Assembly (NCBI RefSeq): GCF_000710915.1
Contig: NZ_BAUA01000166.1
Coordinates: 1 to 34,175, forward strand
DNA from: Nocardia brasiliensis IFM 10847
GTDB taxonomy: Bacteria > Actinomycetota > Actinomycetes > Mycobacteriales > Mycobacteriaceae
Direction of reading: 5' to 3'
DNA length: 34,175 bases
Numbering within the stretch: the first letter of the stretch is position 1; each line of letters starts with the position of its first letter. Below are positions 13,978 to 21,972 of the stretch, piece after piece. A model generated the notes under the pieces. The model was not told the DNA's origin. It did not search any database and saw nothing but the letters and a program-made list of their open reading frames with translations. A program made the translations under genes and the position numbers.

Positions 13978-15531
13978 TTAAGCGTTGACGGGTGTCTCGT
14001 CGTCCGGGGCCTGTTCGACGGTGCGTTTCGGGCCGGTGAACCAGGTGCGCGCCGAGACGAGCCACCAGATTCCGATCGCGCCGACCACGCCGGCCAACGC
14101 GATGGGCGCGTAATTGACGGTATTCCAGGTGAACTCGCTGTTCCAGGGATAACCTCGATCGTCCATCGGCAGGATGAACAGCAAACTGATCGCGACGATC
14201 CACAGCAGCGCCACAATCCCGATCGGCCGATACCAGCGGCCCAATTGCCATGGGCCGGTGCGGAATCTGGCGCCGTTCAGTTGGCGCAACAGGATCGGAA
14301 TGCCGTACGCGATGTACAGCCCGATGGTCGCGACCGAGGTGGCGGCCGCGTAGGCGGTCGGCGCGTTCTCGGCCGGTACCAGCATCGAGGGAATCAGCAG
14401 TACGAAAGCGAACGTGGAAATGAAGAGCACCGCGTGCACCGGCACCTTCCGTGCCGAGAGTTTCGACCACAGTGCCGAACCCGGCACCGCGCCGTCGCGG
14501 GCGAATGCGAACAGCATGCGCGAGGCCGAGGTCACCGAGGCGTAGCCGCAGAACAGCTGCGCGATCGCCGCGATGATGAGCAGCAACCCGGACCAGAAGG
14601 AGTTCAGCGAATTCTCCAGGATGTAGATCACCGGATAGCCGCTGTTCTTCGCCGGATCGAGCGCGTCGTCCAGATTCGGGATAGCGAACGTCACCGCCAT
14701 GATCAGCAGGTAGCCCGCGATCGCCGACACCACGATGGTGTTGATGATGCCCTTCGCCGCCATCCGGGACGCGTCGTGGGTTTCCTCGGACATGTGCGCG
14801 GAGGCGTCATATCCGGTGAAGGTGTATTGGGCGTGCAGCAGGCCGAGTAGGAAGCTGAACGCCACACCGCCGAACCCGACCGCGCTGTTGTCCACCGTTT
14901 CGGTGAACACGAAGCCGACGCTCTGGTGTTGTTCCGCGCCGAACGCGAGCACCAGGACGAATATCGCGACGCCGCCGACGTGCCACCATGCGGAAATATT
15001 GTTGATCACCGCGGACAGATGCGGCCCGATCGCGTTGAGTATCGCGTGCAGCACCAGAATGACGACGAAAACCAGGAAGATCGCGGTGCGGTCGGTGCCG
15101 ATATCGATGCCGATCACATTCAGCACGACCGTCGTGAAGATCGCCGCGCCGTAGTCGATCGCCGCCGTCACCGCGATCTGGCCGATCAGATTGAACCAGC
15201 CGGTGAACCAGCCCCACACCGGTCCGCCGAGCTGCGACGCCCACCAGTACAGACCGCCGGAGGTGGGATAGGCCGAGGCCAGTTCCGCCATCGCCATGCC
15301 CACGAACAGCACCATGATGGAGACCAGCGGCCAGCCCCAGGCCATGGTGATCGGCCCGCCGTTGGCCAAACCTATTCCGTAACTGGCCAATCCGCCGGTC
15401 AGGATGGAGACGATGGTGAAGCTGATGGCGAAGTTCGAGAATCCGGACCAGGATCGCGCCAATTCCTGTTTGTAGCCGAGCTCGGCGAGCCGGCGTTCAT
15501 CATCGGAAGGTGGTGGCGTGCTATCGCTCAT
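13978..15531 (-). CDS. APC-superfamily amino acid permease
   Basis: A 517-aa membrane protein with about 12 TM helices. The N-terminal motif LAELGYKQELARSWSGFSNFAISFTIVSILTGG and the TSGGLYWWASQLGGP motif in TM2-3 are typical of the ACT/GABA-permease branch of the APC superfamily, which imports amino acids, GABA or choline-like amines. FTGYDASAHMSEET and SRMLFAFARDGAVPGS are further family landmarks. ATG 15531 follows GGAG with a 6-nt gap; a longer frame to 15612 lacks homology. A dyad AAACGCTG/CAGCGTTT lies 18 nt upstream and could be an operator. The hypothetical gene at 13248-13946 probably belongs to the same transcript. Confidence 0.9.
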   Translation of the reverse strand: MSDSTPPPSDDERRLAELGYKQELARSWSGFSNFAISFTIVSILTGGLASYGIGLANGGPITMAWGWPLVSIMVLFVGMAMAELASAYPTSGGLYWWASQLGGPVWGWFTGWFNLIGQIAVTAAIDYGAAIFTTVVLNVIGIDIGTDRTAIFLVFVVILVLHAILNAIGPHLSAVINNISAWWHVGGVAIFVLVLAFGAEQHQSVGFVFTETVDNSAVGFGGVAFSFLLGLLHAQYTFTGYDASAHMSEETHDASRMAAKGIINTIVVSAIAGYLLIMAVTFAIPNLDDALDPAKNSGYPVIYILENSLNSFWSGLLLIIAAIAQLFCGYASVTSASRMLFAFARDGAVPGSALWSKLSARKVPVHAVLFISTFAFVLLIPSMLVPAENAPTAYAAATSVATIGLYIAYGIPILLRQLNGARFRTGPWQLGRWYRPIGIVALLWIVAISLLFILPMDDRGYPWNSEFTWNTVNYAPIALAGVVGAIGIWWLVSARTWFTGPKRTVEQAPDDETPVNA

Positions 15532-15548
15532 GTACTGCTCCAGGGTGT

Positions 15549-15572
15549 AAACGCTGCCCTCACACAGCGTTT
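15549..15572. promoter_or_regulatory. Inverted repeat upstream of the permease
   Basis: AAACGCTG and CAGCGTTT are perfect 8-nt arms separated by 8 nt, 18 nt upstream of the permease ATG. The two-turn spacing suits a dimeric repressor. No regulator gene is adjacent. Confidence 0.45.
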
Positions 15573-15689
15573 GCCAGAAGATCAGTGTGAAGTAATCGAT
15601 GGTCAACCGCACGGCAACCAGGAATTCCGCGGCAAATCGCGCCGACCCCCGCCGCCCGCCGGGCGGTTCGCCGCCGTAGCGTGGGCGGT

Positions 15690-17063
15690 ATGACGGAGCG
15701 ACTGGTGGTCATCGGTGGTGACGCGGCGGGCATGTCGGCGGCTTCGCAGGCCCGCAGGCTGCGGGCGGCACGCGAACTGGAGATCGTCGTTTTCGAGCGC
15801 GGCCGGTTCACCTCGTTCTCCGCGTGCGGCATCCCGTACTGGGTGGGCGGCGACGTGCTCGACCGCGACGCCCTGATCGCCCGCACGCCCGAAGAGCATC
15901 GAGCCCGCGACATCGACCTGCGGCTGCGCACCGAGGTGCTCGAGCTCGATCTCGAGGGCCGCCGGGTGCGGGCTCGGGCGCTCGACTCGGGCGACGAATC
16001 CTGGACGGACTACGACAAACTCGTGCTCGCCACCGGTGCGCGCCCGATCCGGCCGCCGCTGCCCGGCATCGACGCCGCCGGTGTGCACGGTGTGCAGACG
16101 CTCGACGACGGACAGGCGCTGATCGATACGCTCGAGACCACGACGGGCAAACGCGCGGTGGTGGTCGGCGCGGGCTATATCGGCGTCGAGATGGCCGAGG
16201 CGCTGATTCAGCGCGGGTACGACGTGACGATGCTGCATCGCGGCCCCGAGCCGATGGCGACCATGGATCCGGACATGGGCGCGCTGGTCCGGGAAGCCAT
16301 GTGCGGCATGGGGATCACGGTGGTCAGCAAGGCCGAGGTCACCGAGGTGCTGGCCGACGAGCACGGTCGCGTCCGCGCGGTGGTGGCCGACGGCGCCGAA
16401 TATCCGGCGGACGTGGTGGTGCTCGGCATCGGGGTGCGCCCCGACACGGAGCTGGCGCGCGCCGCGGGGCTACCGCTCGGTGCGCACGGCGGACTGCTGA
16501 CCGATCTGGCCATGCGGGTGCGCGGTCACGAAAACATCTGGGCGGGCGGCGATTGCGTCGAGGTGCTCGACCTGGTGTCGGGCCGGGAGCGGCATATCGC
16601 CCTGGGTACGCACGCCAACAAACACGGTCAGATCATCGGCGCGGGCGTCGGCGGGGGATACGCGACGTTCCCCGGGGTCGTCGGCACCGCGGTGAGCAAG
16701 GTCTGCGACCTCGAGGTGGCCCGAACGGGGTTGCGCGAGAAGGACGCTCAGGCCGCCGGACTGCAATACGTCACGGTCACCATCGAATCCACCAGCCGCG
16801 CGGGCTATTACCCCGACGCCGCGGCGATGACGGTGAAGATGCTCGCCGAGCGGCACACGGGCCGTCTGCTCGGCGTGCAGATCGTCGGCCGGGAAGGCGC
16901 GGGCAAGCGCGTCGACATCGCCGCCGTCGCGCTCACCGCCCAGATGACCGTCGAGCAGATGACGGCGCTCGACCTCGGTTACGCGCCGCCGTTCTCCCCG
17001 GTCTGGGATCCGGTTCTGGTGGCGGCGCGTAAGGCCGTCGCCGCGGTGCGTGCCCGCGGCTAG
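15690..17063 (+). CDS. FAD/NAD(P) disulfide-reductase family oxidoreductase (CoA-disulfide reductase-like)
   Basis: A 457-aa single-Cys flavoprotein. FAD-binding VVIGGDAAGMSAA (6-18), a redox Cys in FSACGIPYW (C46), ATGARPIRP (114-122), the NAD(P) site VVVGAGYIGVEMAEAL (157-172), the second FAD contact IWAGGDCVEV, and the dimerisation domain ending in PPFSPVWDPV. These mark the CoADR / NADH peroxidase / Npsr class, which reduces CoA disulfide, peroxide or polysulfide through one Cys. ATG 15690 has no good SD; it is divergent from the permease. The exact substrate cannot be told from sequence alone. Confidence 0.85.
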   Translation: MTERLVVIGGDAAGMSAASQARRLRAARELEIVVFERGRFTSFSACGIPYWVGGDVLDRDALIARTPEEHRARDIDLRLRTEVLELDLEGRRVRARALDSGDESWTDYDKLVLATGARPIRPPLPGIDAAGVHGVQTLDDGQALIDTLETTTGKRAVVVGAGYIGVEMAEALIQRGYDVTMLHRGPEPMATMDPDMGALVREAMCGMGITVVSKAEVTEVLADEHGRVRAVVADGAEYPADVVVLGIGVRPDTELARAAGLPLGAHGGLLTDLAMRVRGHENIWAGGDCVEVLDLVSGRERHIALGTHANKHGQIIGAGVGGGYATFPGVVGTAVSKVCDLEVARTGLREKDAQAAGLQYVTVTIESTSRAGYYPDAAAMTVKMLAERHTGRLLGVQIVGREGAGKRVDIAAVALTAQMTVEQMTALDLGYAPPFSPVWDPVLVAARKAVAAVRARG

Positions 17064-17077
17064 ACCGGACCCAGCGC

Positions 17078-17494
17078 TCAGGCCTGCTTGCGGTACACCG
17101 CGAACACCGGGATGCGCCGCGACGTCTTCTCCTGGTATTCCCCGAAGCCCGGCATGATCTCGACCATCCTGGCGTACAGCGCGTCGCGTTCGGCCCCGGT
17201 GACCTCCTCGGCCTTCGCCTCGTAGCGTTCGGTGCCGATCTCCACGGTCAGGTCCGGGTTCGCGCGGAGATTGAAATACCACGCCGGGTGCTTGTCCGCG
17301 CCGCCGTTGGACGCGATGAGCACCACCCGCTCGCCGTCGGGCAGGAAGACCAGTGGGCTGGTGGTCCGCCGACCGGACTTCGCGCCGGTCGTGGTGATCA
17401 AGACCATGTGCGCGCCCTCGAACATGCCGCCGACCTTGCCCGCGTTCGCGCGGAACTCCTCGATGATCTGTTCGTTGAAGCTGTTCTGTGCCAT
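17078..17494 (-). CDS. F420-type (deazaflavin) nitroreductase family protein
   Basis: The 138-aa product has the DDN/PF04075 pattern: MVLITTTGAKSGRRTTSPLVFLPDGERVVLIASNGGADKHPAWYFNL, then NPDLTVEIG and MPGFGEYQEKTSRRIPVF. Family knowledge: these split-barrel proteins bind F420 and reduce quinones or activate nitroimidazoles (Ddn). ATG 17494 follows GGAGG with a good gap. It is convergent with the flavoprotein, 14 bp apart. Confidence 0.9.
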   Translation of the reverse strand: MAQNSFNEQIIEEFRANAGKVGGMFEGAHMVLITTTGAKSGRRTTSPLVFLPDGERVVLIASNGGADKHPAWYFNLRANPDLTVEIGTERYEAKAEEVTGAERDALYARMVEIMPGFGEYQEKTSRRIPVFAVYRKQA

Positions 17495-17564
17495 GTCGTT
17501 CGCCTCCGGTTCGTCGGTTCCGTCCGGTCAACACCAACCGTGTACCGCGAAATTCCGGGGCTGC

Positions 17565-17957
17565 TCAGTAGTCGCGGAACAACTCGATCAGGTCCGTCTT
17601 GCCGAACAGCACGGCGGCGTCGCGCGCCGACGGGGTGCCCGCGTCCGGATCGGCGCCGGATTCGAGCAGCAGCCGCACGATCTCCGTCTCCCCTTTGAAC
17701 ACCGCGCCCGCCAACGGGGTCTGCCCCTTGTCGTTGGCGCGCGTGGGATCGGCGTCGCGGTCGAGCAACGCCGCGACGGCCGCGCGGTGCCCGTGGTAGG
17801 TGGCGAGCATGAGCAGCGTGTCGCCGGCTTCGTTGGTGAGGTCTGCGGGTACTCCCGCATCTATGTACGTCGCCAGCGCCGTCGCGTCGCCCTGCCGGGC
17901 GAAATCGAACACCTTGGTCGCGAGCTCGATGAGTTCCGGATCCATGTCAGCGCTCAT
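17565..17957 (-). CDS. Ankyrin repeat protein
   Basis: A 130-aa soluble protein of about three ankyrin repeats: GDTLLMLATYHGHRAAVAALLDRDADPT, GQTPLAGAVFKGETEIVRLLLESGADPD and a terminal AVLFGKTDLIELFRD. It has no signal peptide. Bacterial ankyrin proteins of this size often mediate protein contacts or protect against oxidative stress (AnkB-like), but nothing here fixes the role. ATG 17957 is preceded by no strong SD. It lies upstream of the DDN gene on the same strand (70-nt gap), so the two could be cotranscribed, and is divergent from the GT87 gene. Confidence 0.85.
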   Translation of the reverse strand: MSADMDPELIELATKVFDFARQGDATALATYIDAGVPADLTNEAGDTLLMLATYHGHRAAVAALLDRDADPTRANDKGQTPLAGAVFKGETEIVRLLLESGADPDAGTPSARDAAVLFGKTDLIELFRDY

Positions 17958-18074
17958 GGGCCCATTACTACCACCGCCCGCGCGGTTCCCGCCTCGCGCG
18001 CGCCGCGACGCCGAGTCCGGTCGAATACTGGTGGGTAGCCCCTCCCACCTGGTGTGCCGCGCCGCACAGGTCGG

Positions 18075-18080
18075 TATAGT
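18075..18080 (+). promoter_or_regulatory. Probable -10 of a leaderless GT87 promoter
   Basis: TATAGT lies 8 nt before the ATG at 18089, the geometry of leaderless transcripts in Mycobacteriales. No SD is present. The -35 region is not recognisable. Confidence 0.55.
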
Positions 18081-18088
18081 CGCCGCGG

Positions 18089-19366
18089 ATGAGTAGTGTC
18101 ACCACCCGCGTTGAGCCGGAAGCACAGCACCGTCGACTCGGGGTCGTGGTGTGGCTGGCACCGGCGCTCGCCATCGGGTTCTCCGCGTTCTGTCTGCTAC
18201 TGCCGGTGTGGCCGTTCCACGAGATCACCGGCGGGTTCATCGACCTGCAGGTCTACCGGCTGGGCGTGGACGCGCTACGGCACGGCAAGGACATGTACGG
18301 CCAGCTGCCGCAGACCACGATCGGCGCGGGGCTGCCGTTCATCTATCCGCCGTTCGCCGCGCTGGCGCTGAGCCCGTTCGCGTTGCTGCCCTGGCCGGCC
18401 GCCTCGTTCACCTTCTTCGTGTCCTCGGTGGCCGCGCTGGCGTTGACGCTGTACCTGGTAGCGCGCCGGATCTGGCCCGCGGCCGGCCAGCGCAAACTCG
18501 CGCTGTTCGCGACGCTGTGCGCCACGCCGCTGGGTCTGCTGCTGGAACCGGTGCACGCGACGCTGGACTTCGGTCAGGTGAACCTGCTGCTCATGGCGTT
18601 GGTCGCGGCCGACTGCCTGGCCCACAAGCCGCGCTGGCGGCGCGGCATGCTGATCGGCATCGCGGCCGCGATCAAGCTGACCCCGGCCGCGTTCGTGCTC
18701 TACTTCCTGGTGCGCCGGGACTACAAGTCGGCGGCCACGGCGGCGATCACCGGCGCCGCGGCGACGGGCCTCGGGTTCTTGGTGTTGCCGCACGACTCGG
18801 TCAAGTACTGGTTCGGCGGGATGGGCAACGTGTCCGGCTTGAGCGGTTCGGCCTTCCACACCAATCAGTCGATCCAGGCGGTACTGGCCCGGCTGCAGGT
18901 GCCCGAGCCCGCGTTCACCGCGCTCTGGCTGGTGCTGGGCGCCGCGCTGCTGGTGCTCGTGGTCGCGGCCATGCGGCGCGCGGTCGATTTCCCGCCGCTG
19001 GCGCTCGGCATCAACGCGGTGTTCACCTTGCTGCTGTCGCCGATCTCGTGGTCACACCACTGGGTGTGGATCGCCCCGGCGCTGTTCGGCGCCGTCGGCT
19101 ACGCCGCCACCAGGTTGCCGCGGCGCCGGGCCATCGGCTGGTGGGTGACGATCGCGATCATCACCGCGATCTTCGTGTACGGGCCGCAGAACTGGCTGCC
19201 CGACGGCGAGCATCGCGAAACCCAGTGGACCGCTTGGCAACACATCGTGGGCAACACCTATGTGTGGTTCAGCGTGCTGCTCGTGGCGTTGTACTTCGTC
19301 TCCGGTCGCAGGGCCGTGACCAGGGCGGAACCCGCCCCGGTGTTGGTGGCACAGCAGCAGACCTGA
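18089..19366 (+). CDS. GT87 polyprenyl-phosphate-mannose alpha-1,2-mannosyltransferase
   Basis: A 425-aa GT-C-fold membrane enzyme with about ten TM helices. The acidic motif FIDLQVYRLGVDALRHGKDMYG follows TM1, and FIYPPFAALALSPFALLPW, FGQVNLLLMALVAADCL, FHTNQSIQAVLARL and SPISWSHHWVWIAPAL are typical of GT87 (PimE / MptC / Rv2181 types). Family knowledge: they transfer mannose from polyprenyl-phosphate-mannose on the outer face of the membrane to PIM or lipomannan/LAM. This fits a mycolate-envelope organism. I cannot separate PimE from the lipomannan-branching enzyme by eye. Confidence 0.85.
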   Translation: MSSVTTRVEPEAQHRRLGVVVWLAPALAIGFSAFCLLLPVWPFHEITGGFIDLQVYRLGVDALRHGKDMYGQLPQTTIGAGLPFIYPPFAALALSPFALLPWPAASFTFFVSSVAALALTLYLVARRIWPAAGQRKLALFATLCATPLGLLLEPVHATLDFGQVNLLLMALVAADCLAHKPRWRRGMLIGIAAAIKLTPAAFVLYFLVRRDYKSAATAAITGAAATGLGFLVLPHDSVKYWFGGMGNVSGLSGSAFHTNQSIQAVLARLQVPEPAFTALWLVLGAALLVLVVAAMRRAVDFPPLALGINAVFTLLLSPISWSHHWVWIAPALFGAVGYAATRLPRRRAIGWWVTIAIITAIFVYGPQNWLPDGEHRETQWTAWQHIVGNTYVWFSVLLVALYFVSGRRAVTRAEPAPVLVAQQQT

Positions 19367-19375
19367 GCCGGTCGT

Positions 19376-19399
19376 GTTTGCACGCCGGCACCTCGGGTA
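19376..19399 (+). promoter_or_regulatory. SigF/SigB-type stress promoter
   Basis: GTTT (19376-19379) and GGGTA (19395-19399) are 15 bp apart, matching the SigF/SigB general-stress consensus of actinobacteria (GTTT-N15-17-GGGTA). It lies 125 nt upstream of the KGG protein gene, the only gene it faces. Confidence 0.55.
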
Positions 19400-19524
19400 G
19401 GCGGTACCTACGCAGCCGCTCCGGCCGTGCGCGGCTAGGGACGGACTGCGTCCGGCGGCTACAGGGGCCACGAAGACACCCCCGGCCGTCGCCGTAAGAA
19501 CACCCGAGGCAAGGAGAGATACGC

Positions 19525-19722
19525 ATGGCCGACGCCCCACGCGGCTTTGCCGCCATGGACGCAGCGCAGCAGCGCAAGATCGCCAGCCTGGGCGGCAAGG
19601 CGAGCAGCGGCAGCTTCGACAACGACCCCAAGCGGGCCAGCGAGGCGGGCAAGAAGGGCGCCGCGGCCCAACCGACGGCGGCCAAACGCCTCGGCGGCTC
19701 GCACAGTCACCGCAACCGATAA
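19525..19722 (+). CDS. KGG-repeat stress protein (GsiB/YciG-like)
   Basis: A 65-aa hydrophilic protein with two KGG-type motifs: DAAQQRKIASLGGKAS and NDPKRASEAGKKGAAA. The family includes GsiB and YciG, which are general-stress or desiccation-related intrinsically disordered proteins. AAGGAGA at 19511-19517 gives ATG 19525 a good SD. A SigF/SigB-type promoter about 125 nt upstream agrees with a stress role. Confidence 0.9.
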   Translation: MADAPRGFAAMDAAQQRKIASLGGKASSGSFDNDPKRASEAGKKGAAAQPTAAKRLGGSHSHRNR

Positions 19723-19735
19723 CCCTGGCGAACGA

Positions 19736-19767
19736 GGATGGGGCGAGGCCGTTGCCTCGCCCCATCC
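19736..19767 (+). terminator. Terminator hairpin after the KGG gene
   Basis: A perfect 14-bp stem, GGATGGGGCGAGGC and its complement, with a 4-nt loop starts 13 nt after the KGG stop codon. No T-tract. Confidence 0.75.
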
Positions 19768-19782
19768 GGCTTGTCGGCATGG

Positions 19783-19814
19783 CTGGAATCCCGTTGTCGC
19801 CAACGGGATTCCAG
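19783..19814 (-). terminator. Terminator hairpin after the DUF4360-like gene
   Basis: A perfect 14-bp stem (CTGGAATCCCGTTG, loop TCGC, complement) lies 18 nt past the stop of the convergent secreted-protein gene. With the hairpin at 19736 it separates two convergent genes. Confidence 0.7.
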
Positions 19815-19832
19815 TGTCAGGTGCGGGCGGGG

Positions 19833-20495
19833 TCAGGGCTTCGGGCAGACCTTCCACGCGAAGTGGTAGGTGGTGTTGATGGCGCCGTCGGTCGAGTCCA
19901 TCGTGATGAAGCTGGTCTTCTTGGGATCGGAGGTGCCTGCGTCCACTCGCAATTGAGTGTTGATATTGAAGTTCCGGGTTTCGCCACACGGCAGATAGAC
20001 GATCGCGCCTACCTCGGTAGTGTCGGTCTTTTGCCAGTCGTCGGCGAACGGGCCCTTGAATGTGTGATCGACGAAGTCGGTCGGTGAATTACCCTGGAAA
20101 TAGTAGCGGGCGCGTTCCAGTGCTGTCGCGCCTTTTTGCAAACTGGCGAAACCGCGATAGTCCGCCTGCGCGATTCCGTAGGTAAAGCCCTGCGGGACGT
20201 GCACCTTCAAGTTGAGCTGGCAATTCTTGCGGAAGTCGGTGGGGCTCGCCTCCGGACCGACCTGGGCGGTGTACGCGCTGTAGGTCACCGTGAAGGCGGT
20301 ATTGTCGGGTGAAACCGCCACTGCCGCTGTGTCCTTGGGGCAACCGGTGCCGTTGACGGTCACCACGTCGATGACGATCTTGTCCGGTGGGGCGCCCGGC
20401 CAGTCGGACCCGGGCTGCCCAGAAACGGGGGAGCCGGACATCGGCAAAGCGAGCGCAAATAGGGCGGCGCCGACGACGGCTAATTTCTTGTACAT
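19833..20495 (-). CDS. Secreted DUF4360-like protein
   Basis: A 220-aa protein with a signal peptide (MYKKLAVVGAALFALALPMSGSP). The mature part contains VNGTGCPKDTAAVAVSPDNTAFTVTYSAYTAQVG, KNCQLNLKVHVPQGFTYGIAQADYRGF and a C-terminal CGETRNFNINTQLRVDAG, the layout of DUF4360 proteins. Cys pairs suggest disulfides outside the cell. Function unknown. ATG 20495 has GAGGA upstream. Codon use is somewhat less GC-rich than its neighbours'. Confidence 0.8.
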   Translation of the reverse strand: MYKKLAVVGAALFALALPMSGSPVSGQPGSDWPGAPPDKIVIDVVTVNGTGCPKDTAAVAVSPDNTAFTVTYSAYTAQVGPEASPTDFRKNCQLNLKVHVPQGFTYGIAQADYRGFASLQKGATALERARYYFQGNSPTDFVDHTFKGPFADDWQKTDTTEVGAIVYLPCGETRNFNINTQLRVDAGTSDPKKTSFITMDSTDGAINTTYHFAWKVCPKP

Positions 20496-20556
20496 TGGAA
20501 TTCCTCGGAATGTTCCGGTTGCGGGACAAACCTCACTTTAAGTCGGTGCCGCCTGC

Positions 20557-20590
20557 CCGTATCCTCCCCAGTGAAGTGGGGAGGATACGG
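20557..20590 (-). terminator. Terminator hairpin after the PheS-like gene
   Basis: A 14-bp stem (CCGTATCCTCCCCA / TGGGGAGGATACGG) with a 6-nt loop lies 53 nt past the PheS-like stop and 61 nt before the next start on the same strand. Confidence 0.65.
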
Positions 20591-20643
20591 AATGGTTTGC
20601 GTCCGTGCGGGATCGGCGATCGGGGTGGACGGTTCTTTATTGT

Positions 20644-21759
20644 TCAAGCGAGTTCGAGATGCGGTCCGATATGAATCGCTCGATAGACCTCATTACGGAT
20701 CGCGTTCGCCTGCTCGTCGGTGAGCGTGCGGGTGAGCGGCCGGAGGGTGAGTCGTACGACGGCATTGGCCTGGCCCGGCCGCATGCCGAGGCGCTCCCGC
20801 GCGGAGCCGGGCAGCCGATCCCACGGGGTGCGCGCCGTGACGAGCACCGACTCGATGTCGTCGAGCCTGTCGTGCAACACTTTTCGCACCGTATCGCCCA
20901 GCGTCTCGTCGTCGGTGTGGTCCGCGATGACCACCGACAGATCGCGCCGGATCGGTGGCAGCATCGAGACCGGGCGCCACGGTGCCAGGTCTCGCAGTTG
21001 CCCGGCGATGCGCGGGTCGGCCGAGCGCAGATAACGGATATCGGGAATTCCCTTGCGCAGCATCAACGCTCGGTCCAAGCCGAGCCCGAGTGCGGTACCG
21101 GACCAGCGAGCCGGATCGAGTCCGGCGCCGGCCAGGATGTGCTCGGCGATGAGCCCGCATTCGGCCAGTTCGAGCCATTCGTGCTCGAGCCGGACGTCGA
21201 CCTGGCGGCCGAGTGTGGTGTACGGGTGGACGGCGGGGGTGGTGCGCCACACCGCGCCGGGCAGCACCGCGGTCACCAGCTCGGCGATCATCTCCTGTAG
21301 GTCGGCTTCGCCGGTGTCCGGACGAGATCGCAGACGCCACAGATCCACCTGGTGCGGTTCACCCACATGGCTTCGATCCACGACGTCGCGACGGTAGGCG
21401 AGACCGGGCACGACGATCAATTCGTCTGTCTCGGTCTGTATTTCGGCATAGCTGCGCAGCGCGGCCGGGATATCGGCGGTGGTGTGGCTGCGCAGCATGG
21501 CGGTCGGGCTGAGGTATCGGGTGTAGCGCGCGTCGCGGGTGACATCGGCCGGGTCGTAGCCGAGCTTGTCGTAGTTGTCGGCGACCGCGACGATCGGCGA
21601 GTTGCGCACGATGCGCACGGTCGGCCCGGCGGGCGCGGCGAGGGCCGCGACGAGTTCGTCGAGCAGCTGCTGCATGGCGTGCGGGCCCTGGGCGGCGTCG
21701 CTGAGGTCACGCACCGTCAGCGCGCGCGACAGATCCGCAGTGGTGAGATAGGTAGGCAT
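20644..21759 (-). CDS. srmL: PheS-related ligase with FDX-ACB domain (SrmL-like)
   Basis: A 371-aa class II aminoacyl-tRNA-synthetase-like protein. Residues about 80-250 carry the catalytic core: motif 2 at 121-143 (LAYRRDVVDRSHVGEPHQVD, close to the PheS YRRD...H..FHQ motif) and motif 3 at 221-242 (GTALGLGLDRALMLRKGIPD). Residues 261-366 (LPPIRRDLSVVIADHT onward) form a ferredoxin-fold anticodon-binding domain. A PheS-type core fused to FDX-ACB in one chain is the architecture of mitochondrial PheRS, not of bacterial PheS/PheT. I recall this type as the 'PheS-related mystery ligase SrmL', named after a spiramycin cluster gene; its substrate is unknown. ATG 21759 follows AAGGAA. A short upstream ORF and a palindrome precede it. 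Confidence 0.75.
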   Translation of the reverse strand: MPTYLTTADLSRALTVRDLSDAAQGPHAMQQLLDELVAALAAPAGPTVRIVRNSPIVAVADNYDKLGYDPADVTRDARYTRYLSPTAMLRSHTTADIPAALRSYAEIQTETDELIVVPGLAYRRDVVDRSHVGEPHQVDLWRLRSRPDTGEADLQEMIAELVTAVLPGAVWRTTPAVHPYTTLGRQVDVRLEHEWLELAECGLIAEHILAGAGLDPARWSGTALGLGLDRALMLRKGIPDIRYLRSADPRIAGQLRDLAPWRPVSMLPPIRRDLSVVIADHTDDETLGDTVRKVLHDRLDDIESVLVTARTPWDRLPGSARERLGMRPGQANAVVRLTLRPLTRTLTDEQANAIRNEVYRAIHIGPHLELA

Positions 21760-21832
21760 CGGTAATTCCTTGGTAGCCGGTCGGTTTCGGTACAACCCCC
21801 GAACCGGCGACGGCCACAGGAACTACGTACGG

Positions 21833-21904
21833 CTACGCACGCGGCTGTCCCCGCGGCCGACTGTCGGCCCGGGGCAAGGAAATCGCCTGCCTGCGTTCAT
21901 GCAT
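21833..21904 (-). CDS. Short upstream ORF before the PheS-like gene
   Basis: A 23-codon ORF (MHERRQAISLPRADSRPRGQ, then PRA, stop TAG) ends 73 nt ahead of the PheS-like ATG. It is Arg/Pro-rich. Inside it the RNA can form a strong stem, CCCCGGGCCGAC against GTCGGCCGCGGGG with one bulge. No SD precedes the ATG, so leaderless translation is likely if it is translated. Position and stem suggest an attenuating leader peptide, or a small peptide substrate of the ligase. Coding status is uncertain. Confidence 0.45.
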   Translation of the reverse strand: MHERRQAISLPRADSRPRGQPRA

Positions 21905-21908
21905 CGAG

Positions 21909-21923
21909 GGTAGATGATCTACC
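21909..21923. promoter_or_regulatory. 15-bp palindrome upstream of the short ORF
   Basis: GGTAGAT-G-ATCTACC is perfectly symmetric and lies 4 nt before the ATG of the upstream ORF, so it would sit on the promoter of the PheS-like gene. The adjacent TetR gene could supply the binding protein, but that regulator's better sites are at 22668-22701. Confidence 0.5.
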
Positions 21924-21972
21924 GGCGCAGTGGCCAGCGGATTCGCGCTTTCGGTCCGGACGGTGTGGCGCG

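Noticed and set aside
19736..19814. A repeat element or attachment site made of two hairpins
   Set aside because: Each hairpin sits at the 3' end of one convergent gene, which is what a pair of terminators would look like; no flanking duplication is seen.
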